A stretch of DNA of 7,836 nt from Oligoflexia bacterium (GCA_013152105.1 JAADHA010000578.1:1-7836), one strand, 5' to 3'; shown: positions 1 through 7,268, numbered from the stretch's first letter. Made by a program: numbers and translations. Notes: a model not told the origin generated them from the sequence alone.

Positions 1-1468
1 ATGTGTCAGCGCCTGTGTCAGCGCCCGTGTCCACACTCCCCGAGTCGCCGCCCCCATCGTCGACCAGGTAGCTCCAGGTGAAGACCTCGTTCTGGTCCCG
101 CTCGGCGCTGGTCACCGCGACCGCCAGCCAGACCTGAGTCTCGGCACCGGTCAAGGACAGCGTCTGCCTGCCCGCCCCGTCGGCCAATCCAACTGGCAGG
201 TAGGTCGGTCCATCGGGCCCCACCACCACCAGCTCGGCGGACCAGTCCGCCACGCTGCCGGCGCTGCCCTGCGCTTCGGTCTGGATGGACAGGCGAACAT
301 TGCCCGCAGGTGGCGCGAGCAAGCCCACCAGGTTGTAGCCATAGGCGCGGGGCAGCCGGTCGGGGTCGATCTCGGCCCAAGCTGTCGGCCAGCCGGTCGT
401 CCCAGCGCCCGTCAGGTCCGAGCCATCCAGGATCGCAATAGCGGCGCTGGAGTCAGGGAAATAGGGCGCATAGTCCTGGACATTCTGGGCGTAGATTGCC
501 CCGTCCCTGTAGTCCCAGATCGCGTTGTGAGCCGCCATATCGACAAGCTCGGTGGCGACGCTGGTGTCCCAGGCAGCCAGCGCCATGTCCAGGCCCGCGA
601 TGGGGTCTCCGTCTGGATCCGGCGAGACCCAACTGTCCCGCACTACGGTCCAGTCGGCCACCTTCTCGGTGAGGAAGCGAGGGACGATGAAGGCCCCATA
701 CTGGTGGTACTCCTGCAAGGATCCGGTGTCGGGGTAGTCGAAGAAGTCCACGGGCAAGGCGGGGAGCAAGGCGTAGCCAAACAGCAGCATCGCGTAGTCG
801 GGATTCTCGGGGAAGACCTCGCTGGCGATCCAGGTCGCGCTGGCCTCCCAATACCAGGCCCCGCGGCCGCTGTAGCTGTAGCTTCCCAGTCCGGCCTGTA
901 CTGCGTGGTAGAACTCGTGCGCGGCCACCATGGCCGAGAGGTCGGCTTCCAGCGTTGCGTCCGGGTTCAGCACCACCATGGGGTAGCCCTGGGGGTCGGT
1001 GAAGTAGTAGCCCGAGGATCCCGACCCGCTCAGCTCATAGCTGGTGCCGCCCGAGATCCACGACAGGCCCGTGTCCTCGATGTAGACGTTGAAGAGGTAC
1101 TGGTCCGTACCCACCGGTGCGGGGTGCGCCATCTCGTCTACCTCGACCGACCAGGCGGTCTCCAGGCTGTCGAGGAGCGCGGCGACCGTGTCGTCATCAA
1201 GGTCACCCGCAGCGCCCCACTTCACCACGAAGTTGGACGAGGTCCGGCTGCCCACGACCCCCGAGATGGCTTCGCGGTCCACCTTTTTCATCCCCGGCGG
1301 TCGCGCCCGTTCCCTCAGGGAGTCGTCCGGAAAAGGCAGCGTAGACGGAAGCAATGACAGCGTCGCGCAGGGGGTCGACGAGACCACCAGCGGACGGGCC
1401 TGGGCCACAGAGGACAAGCCGCAGGCCGCGCCGACCCACCCACACACAGCCCGCGGCAGCGGCGTCAA
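1..1468 (-). CDS. Secreted HExxH zinc metalloprotease (MXAN_6640-like), C-terminus missing
   Basis: Predicted exported zinc protease; 489 residues are visible and the C-terminus lies beyond position 1. The zinc site HEFYH is at residues 184-188. E208, in a WYWEASATW stretch 20 residues later, is a plausible third ligand of the gluzincin kind. Residues 1-24 resemble a short signal peptide (R6, hydrophobic core, AQA cleavage site). From about residue 470 the protein becomes a D/G/S/T-rich linker ending in GADT repeats, as seen before cell-surface anchors in myxobacterial exported proteins. The start is a TTG whose last two bases lie in the upstream Nudix stop codon (TTGA), and it is the start that keeps the full signal peptide. 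It has no strong ribosome binding site, so coupled translation is likely. A GTG seven codons later or the ATG at 1291 are alternatives, but the ATG would lose the signal peptide. Family assignment comes from the motif and overall layout; substrate unknown. Confidence 0.75.
   Translation of the reverse strand, partial: MTPLPRAVCGWVGAACGLSSVAQARPLVVSSTPCATLSLLPSTLPFPDDSLRERARPPGMKKVDREAISGVVGSRTSSNFVVKWGAAGDLDDDTVAALLDSLETAWSVEVDEMAHPAPVGTDQYLFNVYIEDTGLSWISGGTSYELSGSGSSGYYFTDPQGYPMVVLNPDATLEADLSAMVAAHEFYHAVQAGLGSYSYSGRGAWYWEASATWIASEVFPENPDYAMLLFGYALLPALPVDFFDYPDTGSLQEYHQYGAFIVPRFLTEKVADWTVVRDSWVSPDPDGDPIAGLDMALAAWDTSVATELVDMAAHNAIWDYRDGAIYAQNVQDYAPYFPDSSAAIAILDGSDLTGAGTTGWPTAWAEIDPDRLPRAYGYNLVGLLAPPAGNVRLSIQTEAQGSAGSVADWSAELVVVGPDGPTYLPVGLADGAGRQTLSLTGAETQVWLAVAVTSAERDQNEVFTWSYLVDDGGGDSGSVDTGADTGADT
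2..25. repeat. Two exact 12-bp tandem repeats coding for GADT
   Basis: The unit TGTGTCAGCGCC occurs twice in perfect tandem (2-13 and 14-25), followed by a degraded third copy at 26-37. On the minus strand it encodes GADT in the C-terminal linker of the metalloprotease. The array may continue beyond the left edge. Confidence 0.75.
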
Positions 1469-2076
1469 CTTGACCGCGCCCGGACCGGGGGGCTGACCAC
1501 CCCACCGATGCGTTGCATGATGTCGTCCACCATCCGCAGCGTCAGACCCCAGATCCGCACTCCGTCCAGATCGATGCTGGGCATCAGCCATCGCTGCCCT
1601 TGCCACTCCAACTCGAAGGATGCCCGGCCATCGCCGGCCACCAGCCGCGCCAGGCTGATCCAGTGAACCGACGCGACCTCTTCGTTCGGGCGTAGCAGCG
1701 GATTGGTCGCCAGCGAATAGACAAAGGGCGAGATGACCAGCCGGGTGGGGCCGGCGTGGACCGGCGAGTGAAGTTCATCCAGAGCGCCCAGAAAATGCCC
1801 AGTTTCGGCGAGGTCCAGCCCAACTTCTTCGCGGACCTCTCGTTGTGCGGCCCGCAGCAAGCTTGCGTCCGCTGGGTCGAAGCGCCCACCTGGAAAGGCC
1901 ATGTGGCCGCTCCATGGGTCTCCTTCGCGCTCGCTGCGGCGGATGAAGAGCAGGTCCCCCTGGGGTCGGATCACCGCTGCCACCGCGGCCCGCGCCGGCG
2001 TTCCGTCTTGATCATCGAGCACAGCCCAGGCGCGACCGGGTCTCTGACGAAGCTGCCGTTCCAGGGTGGTGAGCAT
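1465..2076 (-). CDS. Nudix hydrolase, CoA pyrophosphatase-like
   Basis: Predicted 203-residue soluble Nudix hydrolase that would cleave a nucleoside diphosphate linked to another group, most likely CoA or a derivative. Residues 46-64 contain an RRSEREGDPWSGHMAFPGG stretch, and the catalytic Nudix helix follows with REVREEVG at 79-86. The GGxxDPxD spacing (residues 63-70) and the upstream R-S...G...FPGG pattern match the CoA-pyrophosphatase subgroup better than MutT. The metal-binding E80, E83 and E84 are present. The ATG at 2076 is chosen because the family fold begins soon after it. An in-frame GTG at 2112 with a weak AGGG upstream would add 12 residues and cannot be excluded. The gene is divergent from lepB, and its TGA overlaps the TTG of the metalloprotease, so the two are probably co-transcribed. 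The exact substrate cannot be read from sequence. Confidence 0.85.
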   Translation of the reverse strand: MLTTLERQLRQRPGRAWAVLDDQDGTPARAAVAAVIRPQGDLLFIRRSEREGDPWSGHMAFPGGRFDPADASLLRAAQREVREEVGLDLAETGHFLGALDELHSPVHAGPTRLVISPFVYSLATNPLLRPNEEVASVHWISLARLVAGDGRASFELEWQGQRWLMPSIDLDGVRIWGLTLRMVDDIMQRIGGVVSPPVRARSS

Positions 2077-2142
2077 GATGGAAGCGTAATCGCCCCACCA
2101 CGGGTTAGGCACCCGCGCCCTGATCCTGCGGCCGGAGACCCG
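2077..2142. promoter_or_regulatory. Divergent intergenic region between Nudix gene and lepB
   Basis: Sixty-six bases separate the two divergent start codons, so promoters for both must lie here or inside the neighbouring genes. No convincing -35/-10 pair is visible. Only the lepB ribosome binding site is clear. If the Nudix gene starts at the GTG at 2112, the gap shrinks to 30 bases. Confidence 0.4.
2134..2137 (+). promoter_or_regulatory. Ribosome binding site of lepB
   Basis: GGAG lies 5 bases before the ATG at 2143. It supports this start over the longer open frame, which extends back to 1756 only as antisense to the Nudix gene. Confidence 0.65.
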
Positions 2143-2967
2143 ATGCGTGATGAGCTGCTCGTCAAGACCGAGGATCTCGAAGAGGACGATGACCGCACCG
2201 GCCTCCAGCGAGGCGGCGACTTCCTGTGGGACCTGCTGCGGACCTGGGCACCGGCGATCCTGATCGTGCTGCTGATCCGCTCGGTGCTCTTCGAGCCCTT
2301 TCGGATCCCCAGCGGTTCCATGGTGCCCACCCTGGCGATCGGCGACCACATCCTGGTGACCAAGTACAGCTACGGACTGCGATGGCCCCTCACCCGCATT
2401 CCCATCAATGAACCACAGGTTCCCGAGCGCGGTGATGTCGTCGTCTTCGTGTTTCCGGGCACAGACATGGACAAAGCAACCGGCAAGCCGACCTTGGGCC
2501 ACTGGCTGGACATTCCGATCCCCGGGATCACCGTGGACTACGTCAAGCGCGTGGTCGGCCTGCCCGGTGACAAGATCCAGGTTCGGCAGGGCATCGTCTA
2601 TCTCAATGATCAGGCCCAGCCCCAGACCACCGACGGACCCCTCGAATTCGTCGATGACCGCTGCGACGCGCATCCGACCATCGAGCACGAAGAAAACCTC
2701 GAGGGTCGAGAGCACGCGGTGCTCAGCAGCACGGTCTACGGCGCGCGCATGCCGGACTTCGGACCGGTGACGGTGCCCGATGGCCACATCTTCGCGATGG
2801 GCGACAACCGGGACCACTCATCAGACTCACGGGTCTGGGGCTTTGTGCCCCTGCGCAACATCAAGGGCCGAGCCCGCTTCGTGTGGCTGTCCTACGACCA
2901 GTGCCGCCCCGGCCTGCCCCTGCTTGGTGAGATCCGCACCGACCGCTTTGGTGAGACGATCCGTTAG
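2143..2967 (+). CDS. lepB: Signal peptidase I
   Basis: A 274-residue type I signal peptidase (family S26), the membrane enzyme that cuts signal peptides from exported proteins on the outer face of the cytoplasmic membrane. An acidic, probably cytoplasmic N-terminus (residues 1-33) precedes one membrane segment (about 36-50). The catalytic serine is S59 in IPSGSMVPTL, the general-base lysine is K135 in YVKRVVGLPGD, and the late conserved box GDNRDHSSDSR is at 220-230. All catalytic elements are present, so it should be active. It has one N-terminal membrane segment where E. coli LepB has two, as in many other bacteria. An insert of roughly 50 residues between the lysine box and the GDNRD box contains HPTIEHEENLEG and is poorly conserved. 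The TAG stop shares four bases with the stop of the convergent phosphatase gene. The secreted protease in this window would be among its substrates. Confidence 0.96.
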   Translation: MRDELLVKTEDLEEDDDRTGLQRGGDFLWDLLRTWAPAILIVLLIRSVLFEPFRIPSGSMVPTLAIGDHILVTKYSYGLRWPLTRIPINEPQVPERGDVVVFVFPGTDMDKATGKPTLGHWLDIPIPGITVDYVKRVVGLPGDKIQVRQGIVYLNDQAQPQTTDGPLEFVDDRCDAHPTIEHEENLEGREHAVLSSTVYGARMPDFGPVTVPDGHIFAMGDNRDHSSDSRVWGFVPLRNIKGRARFVWLSYDQCRPGLPLLGEIRTDRFGETIR

Positions 2968-4223
2968 AGCTCTTCGGGTTCCAGCGTCTCCAGGGTGATG
3001 GTCTCGCCCACCAGGCGTTCATTGGTGGTGCACAGGTGACGCGCCACCTTGCGCAACATCTGCCAGAGCAAGCTGGTTCCGAGCGCGCCGTCCTGCTTGA
3101 TCACGCGCAGAAAGCCAACCTTGTCGATGACCAGGAAGCGCGCGTCGGTCAGCACCCGAGCGGTCGCCGACCGCACCGGGTTGTTGATCAGGCTCAGCTC
3201 GCCAAAGTAGTGGCCAGGCCCCAGCTCGGCCAAGCGGGTGCCCTGCTTCTCGATCGAGATTGACCCTGAGACGATGACGTAGAAGTCATCCCCAGGCTGG
3301 CCATCTTCAAAGAGCAGCGCCCCCGGCCGCGCGACGACGTCCTTGGCCTGCTGCGTAAACTGGAGGAGTTGCCGGTAGGTACAGGACTGGAACAAGTCCA
3401 CCCGCCGGAGCACATCCATGCGCTTGGCCGTGTGTTCGTCCGTGAGGGGCGAGTCACCGACCGCATCGACCGGCGCCCCGATGACCACCGTGATGTTGTC
3501 GCGCCCGCCGCGATCGTTCGCCGTCTCCACGAGCTGACGAGCCGCCCGTTCACAGTCGCCGTCGCCAAGCACAAAGCCCAGCTCCCGCTTGCCGATGTAG
3601 CGATGGAGCCCATCGCTGCACAGCACAAGGCGGTCCTGAGAAGCCACCTCGAAGGCCAGCGAGTCCACCAGCACCGAGGGGAAGACCCCCAGCGCCCGGG
3701 TGATCACGTTCTTGTTGCGCGCCAGGCGTGCCTGTTCCGCGTCGATCAGGCCTTCGTTGAGCTGCTGCTGCACCAAGGTGTGGTCTTCCGTGATCTGGTG
3801 CAGCTCGCCGCTGCGGCTCAAAAAGACACGTCCATCGCCCACATGCACCAGAAATGCGGTGGTTCCGACCAGCAACAGGGCGTCCAAGGTCGTGCCCATA
3901 CGCCCACCCTCACCGGTGATGGACTGGCTGACCTCGTGGACCTGGCGGCAGGCTTGCTGCACGGCGTCCTCGACCAGGTCCAGCACCGCATTACGAGCCG
4001 CCACATTGGGTCGGGAACGGTAGGCATCCACCACCCGCTGGCCCGCGATGACCGTCTCGCGCATGACGCGGCACGCCAATTCGCTGGCCACGTCGCCACG
4101 CTGAAAGCCCCCCATGCCATCCGCGACCGCGACCAGGCCGATATCCGGGCTCAGCAAGAAGCTGTCTTCGTTCGCCTTTCGCACCCGTCCCGTGTCGCTA
4201 TGAGCCCACGTCTCCAGGTTCAT
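2964..4223 (-). CDS. PP2C-type protein phosphatase fused to cyclic-nucleotide-binding domain
   Basis: A 419-residue cytoplasmic protein with no signal peptide or membrane segment. Residues 1-252 form a PPM/PP2C Ser/Thr phosphatase domain with the expected metal and phosphate motifs: SDTGRVRKANED (9-20), VADGMGG (33-39), GTT (110-112), HVGDGR (127-132), ITRALG (174-179), CSDG (202-205) and DN (242-243). It is therefore predicted active. The usual Ser after HVGD is Gly, a conservative change. Residues 276-375 are a CNB domain with the phosphate-binding cassette FGELSLINNPVRSAT (G341, E342, R351), so binding of cAMP or cGMP is plausible. A helical tail follows. The family dephosphorylates Ser/Thr proteins, commonly opposing Hanks-type kinases; control by a cyclic nucleotide is inferred from the fusion. 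It lies downstream of a degenerate paralogue, with ATGA start/stop overlap and its ribosome binding site inside that gene. No partner kinase is in the window. Confidence 0.92.
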   Translation of the reverse strand: MNLETWAHSDTGRVRKANEDSFLLSPDIGLVAVADGMGGFQRGDVASELACRVMRETVIAGQRVVDAYRSRPNVAARNAVLDLVEDAVQQACRQVHEVSQSITGEGGRMGTTLDALLLVGTTAFLVHVGDGRVFLSRSGELHQITEDHTLVQQQLNEGLIDAEQARLARNKNVITRALGVFPSVLVDSLAFEVASQDRLVLCSDGLHRYIGKRELGFVLGDGDCERAARQLVETANDRGGRDNITVVIGAPVDAVGDSPLTDEHTAKRMDVLRRVDLFQSCTYRQLLQFTQQAKDVVARPGALLFEDGQPGDDFYVIVSGSISIEKQGTRLAELGPGHYFGELSLINNPVRSATARVLTDARFLVIDKVGFLRVIKQDGALGTSLLWQMLRKVARHLCTTNERLVGETITLETLEPEEL

Positions 4224-5530
4224 GATTCCTCCGATTCGTCCGGGCCCTCTGGTTCGTCCTTGCCGTCTGGCTCATCCATATCCTCTGCGTCGTCCGTGAC
4301 GAGAAGTCCGCCTGCGGCAGTCAAGACTGCCAGCCGCTGAGAGGTCGCACGCAGGTTCGCCGACACCCGCAACAGCATGCCCCACAGCACCTTGACCGCC
4401 ATCGCCATGTCGCCCTTGAGCGCCTGCAAAAAGGCGTCCCGCGGAATCGTGAGCACTTCGATGTCGGTGAGCGCTTCGACCGTCGCGCTGGCTCGGGGCT
4501 CATCGAGCATGCTCATCTCGCCAAAGATCGAGCCACTGCCGGTATATGCGATGCGCTGGCCGTCCCGATTGACCCCCACCCTTCCCACAACCAGCAAGAA
4601 CAGCGTCGTGTTCAGGCTGCCTTGGCGCAACAACAAATCGCCCCGGCGATAGCGACGAGGCCGGGTCAGGCCGACGAAGGCCAGCAGTTCTGCATCCGTA
4701 CACCACTGGAACAGGTCCATGGTGCGCAGGACGGCCAGCCGATCTGGCAAATCCGCGGTCGGTGCCCCGATCTGGCAGGCACCGATCAGGCGCGGACGGT
4801 CCAATCCAACGCGGCCACCGGCCGCCATGGAGGCCACGAGATCATCCAGGTTCTCAGCCCCTTGTAGCTGCCGGATGGTCGCGCATGGCAGACCCTGGGC
4901 GAGCGACGCGCCCACGGCGAGGAGCCGGTCACCCTCGATCAGCGACACCGTCAGGGCCTGGACGAAGGGCACATCTGCCGACCCACCCAGCAGCTCCACA
5001 TCGACGATGTCGACGTCATCAGGCCCCGGCAGCGTCGCGAGCAGTTCCGACGGCGAGGCTGAGGGTTCGAAGTGGCCGGTCAGGCAATGAACCAGGCCAT
5101 CGTGGAGCAAGGCGACCTGCCCAAGACCGACATGGGCCACGACCGCTTCACCTGTCAACACCAGCATGGCGTCCATGCTGACGCCAAGAGGCACAGCCCG
5201 CCGCAAGCCCAAGGCGTAGACTTCTTGTGCCGCCCTGGTGAAGCCCTCTCGCAGAACCGCTTGCAGGCGCGACCGCAAAGTTGGGGTCTGGTGGCGCGCA
5301 AAGCGCTCGATGATGTCCGCGTGGCGCCCAATGTGTGTGCAAAGCTGCTCTGTGGCCGTGCTGGCCGCGATCTCGGCCATCCCCACCGGCCCCTCGGCCT
5401 CGGCCAGCGCCATCAGGCCCAGATCCCCCTTTTGGACGACAACACCCGCGTGTTCCCGCCCGGAGCCGCCCATCGTCGGCACCTCGGGCGCCGCATCGAA
5501 CCAGCTCGAGTAGACAGTTGTGGCACTCAT
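4220..5530 (-). CDS. Degenerate PP2C (pseudophosphatase) fused to cyclic-nucleotide-binding domain
   Basis: A 436-residue cytoplasmic protein with the same plan as the gene after it. Residues 20-257 align with its PP2C domain through landmarks such as GLMALAE (38-44), VAHVGLGQVALL (131-142) and DRLLAV (201-206), but the catalytic positions are changed. The ED of motif 1 reads HA, the Asp of ADGMGG is Glu (E44), the Asp of HVGD is Leu (L136), SDG reads GAS (207-209), and the late DN pair is missing. It should not hold the two metal ions, so a phosphatase activity is unlikely. The CNB domain spans about 271-375; its cassette FGEMSMLDEPRASAT places the Arg one residue early relative to the paralogue. 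The tail 413-436 is strongly acidic. The ATG at 5530 has GGGAG 9 bases upstream; an upstream extension of the frame is Arg-rich and unlike the family. A scaffold or regulator of the active partner is a reasonable guess. Confidence 0.85.
   Translation of the reverse strand: MSATTVYSSWFDAAPEVPTMGGSGREHAGVVVQKGDLGLMALAEAEGPVGMAEIAASTATEQLCTHIGRHADIIERFARHQTPTLRSRLQAVLREGFTRAAQEVYALGLRRAVPLGVSMDAMLVLTGEAVVAHVGLGQVALLHDGLVHCLTGHFEPSASPSELLATLPGPDDVDIVDVELLGGSADVPFVQALTVSLIEGDRLLAVGASLAQGLPCATIRQLQGAENLDDLVASMAAGGRVGLDRPRLIGACQIGAPTADLPDRLAVLRTMDLFQWCTDAELLAFVGLTRPRRYRRGDLLLRQGSLNTTLFLLVVGRVGVNRDGQRIAYTGSGSIFGEMSMLDEPRASATVEALTDIEVLTIPRDAFLQALKGDMAMAVKVLWGMLLRVSANLRATSQRLAVLTAAGGLLVTDDAEDMDEPDGKDEPEGPDESEES
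4228..4232 (-). promoter_or_regulatory. Ribosome binding site inside the upstream gene
   Basis: GGAGG on the minus strand sits 4 bases before the ATG at 4223, within the last codons of the pseudophosphatase gene. With the ATGA overlap it implies coupled translation of the pair and settles the start of the active phosphatase. Confidence 0.75.
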
Positions 5531-5673
5531 ACAGCGCAGCTCCCAGGGGCAAGAAGGGCGAGCCCATGCCATGATATCAGCCACCAGCCTTGACCACACG
5601 CGCGTCGCGCGACATCGCGTCCGCGACCGCGCCTTACCCACGGCGCGCAACCGCGGCGCCACCACAGGGGTTC
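5531..5673. promoter_or_regulatory. Divergent promoter region with a 10-bp palindrome
   Basis: These 143 bases separate the divergent pseudophosphatase and transglutaminase-like genes and should hold promoters for both. An AT-richer island includes the palindrome TGATATCA (5572-5579); read on the minus strand it gives TATCAT, one mismatch from a -10 box, but no good -35 is seen at the right distance. TTGACC at 5590-5595 could be a plus-strand -35, though no matching -10 follows. GTCGCGCGAC at 5604-5613 is a perfect 10-bp palindrome and a possible operator, though such motifs are common by chance in GC-rich DNA. No site is secure. Confidence 0.4.
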
Positions 5674-7206
5674 ATGCGCCCACATCGCCCGACCCCGCTG
5701 TTTGTAACTGAGCTTCTAGGCATCATCGCCTTTGCAGTGCTCGCCGTCGCCTTCGCGGTTCAGCATCAGCCCCAACGCGGCACCCTGGTGCCCCTCGACG
5801 CGCAAGCCCTGACCACCGGCCCCACACGCGAGCGCTGGATGGGCATCTTCTTCGAAGACCAGAAGGTCGGCTACGCGGTCAGCCGCACCACCCCCGCCCG
5901 CAACGGCGGCAGCCTGCTAGAAGGCCGCAGTCGCTTCCGCCTGGCGGCCTTCGGCACCATCCAGGACGTGGTGACGGTCCAGTCCGCCCTCACGGACTCA
6001 CAGGGTCGCTTGCAGCGCTTCGACTTCTTCATGGTGACCGACCAGATGCGCCTCTCAGCACGGGGCGAGGTGCAGGGAAAGCAGATCGTCATGGAGGTCG
6101 ACAACGGCGGCGAGGTCAGCAGCTTCCACTTCGACATCGACGCCGCGCCCCAAGTCCAGTTGTCCCTGGAGACCGTGCTCGCCCGCCAGGATCTGGCCAT
6201 CGGAAAACACTTTGAAGTGCCCTACTTCAGCCCCGCGACCATGGCGCAGGGCACCATGAGCTACACGGTCGAGGATGTCGAGATCCTGGAGAACGGCGAG
6301 GAAGCCTGGTGGCTGCGCGCCGACTTCGACGGCGTAGAGACCCGCGAGCTGGTCACCAGCGCCGGTGAGACCATCCGCCAAGAATCCGCGATGGGCATGT
6401 CCATGGTGCGCATGACCGAAAAAGAAGCCCAGGTCATGCCCAACTCCGATGAGGCCGTCGACATCATCGCCAAGAGCGCCGTCAACCTGAAGGGACACAT
6501 CGCCGCCGCCCGGACGACGCGCCATCTCGAGCTGCGGATCCACGGCGTGTCACCGGATCGGATCTTCAACCAGCCACCTCAGCAGGTTCGCAAGGGGGAC
6601 CTGGTGACCGTCGATATGCCGCTATTGGCCGAGCTGCCGCATATGCCCCTGCAGCCAGTGGACACCAGCCTGCTCGACCCCGCCTGGACCGAGGCGACCG
6701 CCACCATTCAGGCCGCCCACCCCGACATCCACGCCAAGGCCATCAAGGTCATCGGCGACACAAACGACCGGATCGAGGCGGTCCGTCGCCTGAACGACTG
6801 GGTCTACGGCTACGTCGAGAAGGTGCCGGTCTTCGGCATACCCTCGGGCATCGAGGTCCTGCGCACGGGGCGCGGCGACTGCAACGAGCACACCGCGCTC
6901 TTCGTGTCCCTGGCGCGCAGCGTGGGGATCCCCACCCGGATCGCCGCCGGCGTGGTGTTCAGCGACCGGGTCAGCAACAAGGGCGCCTTCTACTACCACG
7001 CCTGGCCCGAGGTTCTGGTCTCGGACCCAGGCACCCCCGATGGCGACGAGCCCTCGACCCCGCACTGGCTCCCGGTCGACCCCACCTTCGGCCAGCTTCC
7101 GGCCGACGCCACCCACGTCAAGCTGATCGAGGGCGACCTCGCCCAACAGGTCGCGATCCTGGCAGTAATGGGCCGCCTGAGCTTCGAGTTGGTCGACCAG
7201 CGTTGA
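5674..7206 (+). CDS. Membrane-anchored transglutaminase-like protein
   Basis: A 510-residue protein with an N-terminal membrane segment (about residues 9-29), so the rest most likely lies in the periplasm. Residues 30 to about 330 have no recognised motif and look beta-rich. The C-terminal third carries a transglutaminase-like (papain-fold) core: C403 in GRGDCNEHTALF, H442 in YYHAWPEV and D469 in WLPVDPTFGQ form the complete Cys-His-Asp triad. Bacterial members are usually proteases or amide-bond enzymes rather than true cross-linkers, so the reaction is unknown. The ATG at 5674 is chosen because it places the membrane segment next to a short basic N-terminus and has AGGGG just upstream, at a rather short 3-base spacing. 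An in-frame TTG at 5590 would add 28 residues before the hydrophobic segment and is less likely. An ABC ATPase gene follows 62 bases downstream on the same strand, suggesting one operon. Confidence 0.88.
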   Translation: MRPHRPTPLFVTELLGIIAFAVLAVAFAVQHQPQRGTLVPLDAQALTTGPTRERWMGIFFEDQKVGYAVSRTTPARNGGSLLEGRSRFRLAAFGTIQDVVTVQSALTDSQGRLQRFDFFMVTDQMRLSARGEVQGKQIVMEVDNGGEVSSFHFDIDAAPQVQLSLETVLARQDLAIGKHFEVPYFSPATMAQGTMSYTVEDVEILENGEEAWWLRADFDGVETRELVTSAGETIRQESAMGMSMVRMTEKEAQVMPNSDEAVDIIAKSAVNLKGHIAAARTTRHLELRIHGVSPDRIFNQPPQQVRKGDLVTVDMPLLAELPHMPLQPVDTSLLDPAWTEATATIQAAHPDIHAKAIKVIGDTNDRIEAVRRLNDWVYGYVEKVPVFGIPSGIEVLRTGRGDCNEHTALFVSLARSVGIPTRIAAGVVFSDRVSNKGAFYYHAWPEVLVSDPGTPDGDEPSTPHWLPVDPTFGQLPADATHVKLIEGDLAQQVAILAVMGRLSFELVDQR

Positions 7207-7255
7207 CCCGGCACCGCTTCCGCGGCCCGGACTCGTGATACCGTCGCGCTGCTTC

Positions 7256-7259
7256 GGAG
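7256..7259 (+). promoter_or_regulatory. Ribosome binding site of the ABC ATPase gene
   Basis: GGAG lies 9 bases before the ATG at 7269 and supports that start. The 62-base gap before the gene shows no clear promoter or hairpin terminator. Confidence 0.6.
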
Positions 7260-7268
7260 AGACCGCAC

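Noticed and set aside
527..1357. Long plus-strand open frame (276 codons)
   Set aside because: It is antisense to the metalloprotease, whose frame carries HEFYH and a coherent exported-protein composition. The plus frame has no recognisable motif and is an artefact of high GC.
1405..1468. Possible lipoprotein signal on the metalloprotease (GAAC near residue 16)
   Set aside because: The -3 residue before the Cys is Gly instead of Leu/Val/Ile, and a better signal peptidase I site (AQA) follows at residues 22-24.
2077..2817. Upstream extension of the Nudix reading frame to 2817
   Set aside because: It runs antisense through the lepB catalytic region; homology to Nudix enzymes starts only after about 2076.
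3369..4340. Long plus-strand open frame (323 codons)
   Set aside because: It lies opposite the clear PP2C-CNB gene, has no domain signal, and spans two real gene ends.
6055..6543. Minus-strand frames opposite the transglutaminase-like gene
   Set aside because: Low-complexity composition without motifs, opposite a gene with a complete catalytic triad.
7203..7242. TTGACC with GATACC as a promoter for the ABC ATPase gene
   Set aside because: The spacing is 28 bases, far from the usual 16-18, and the -10 match is poor.
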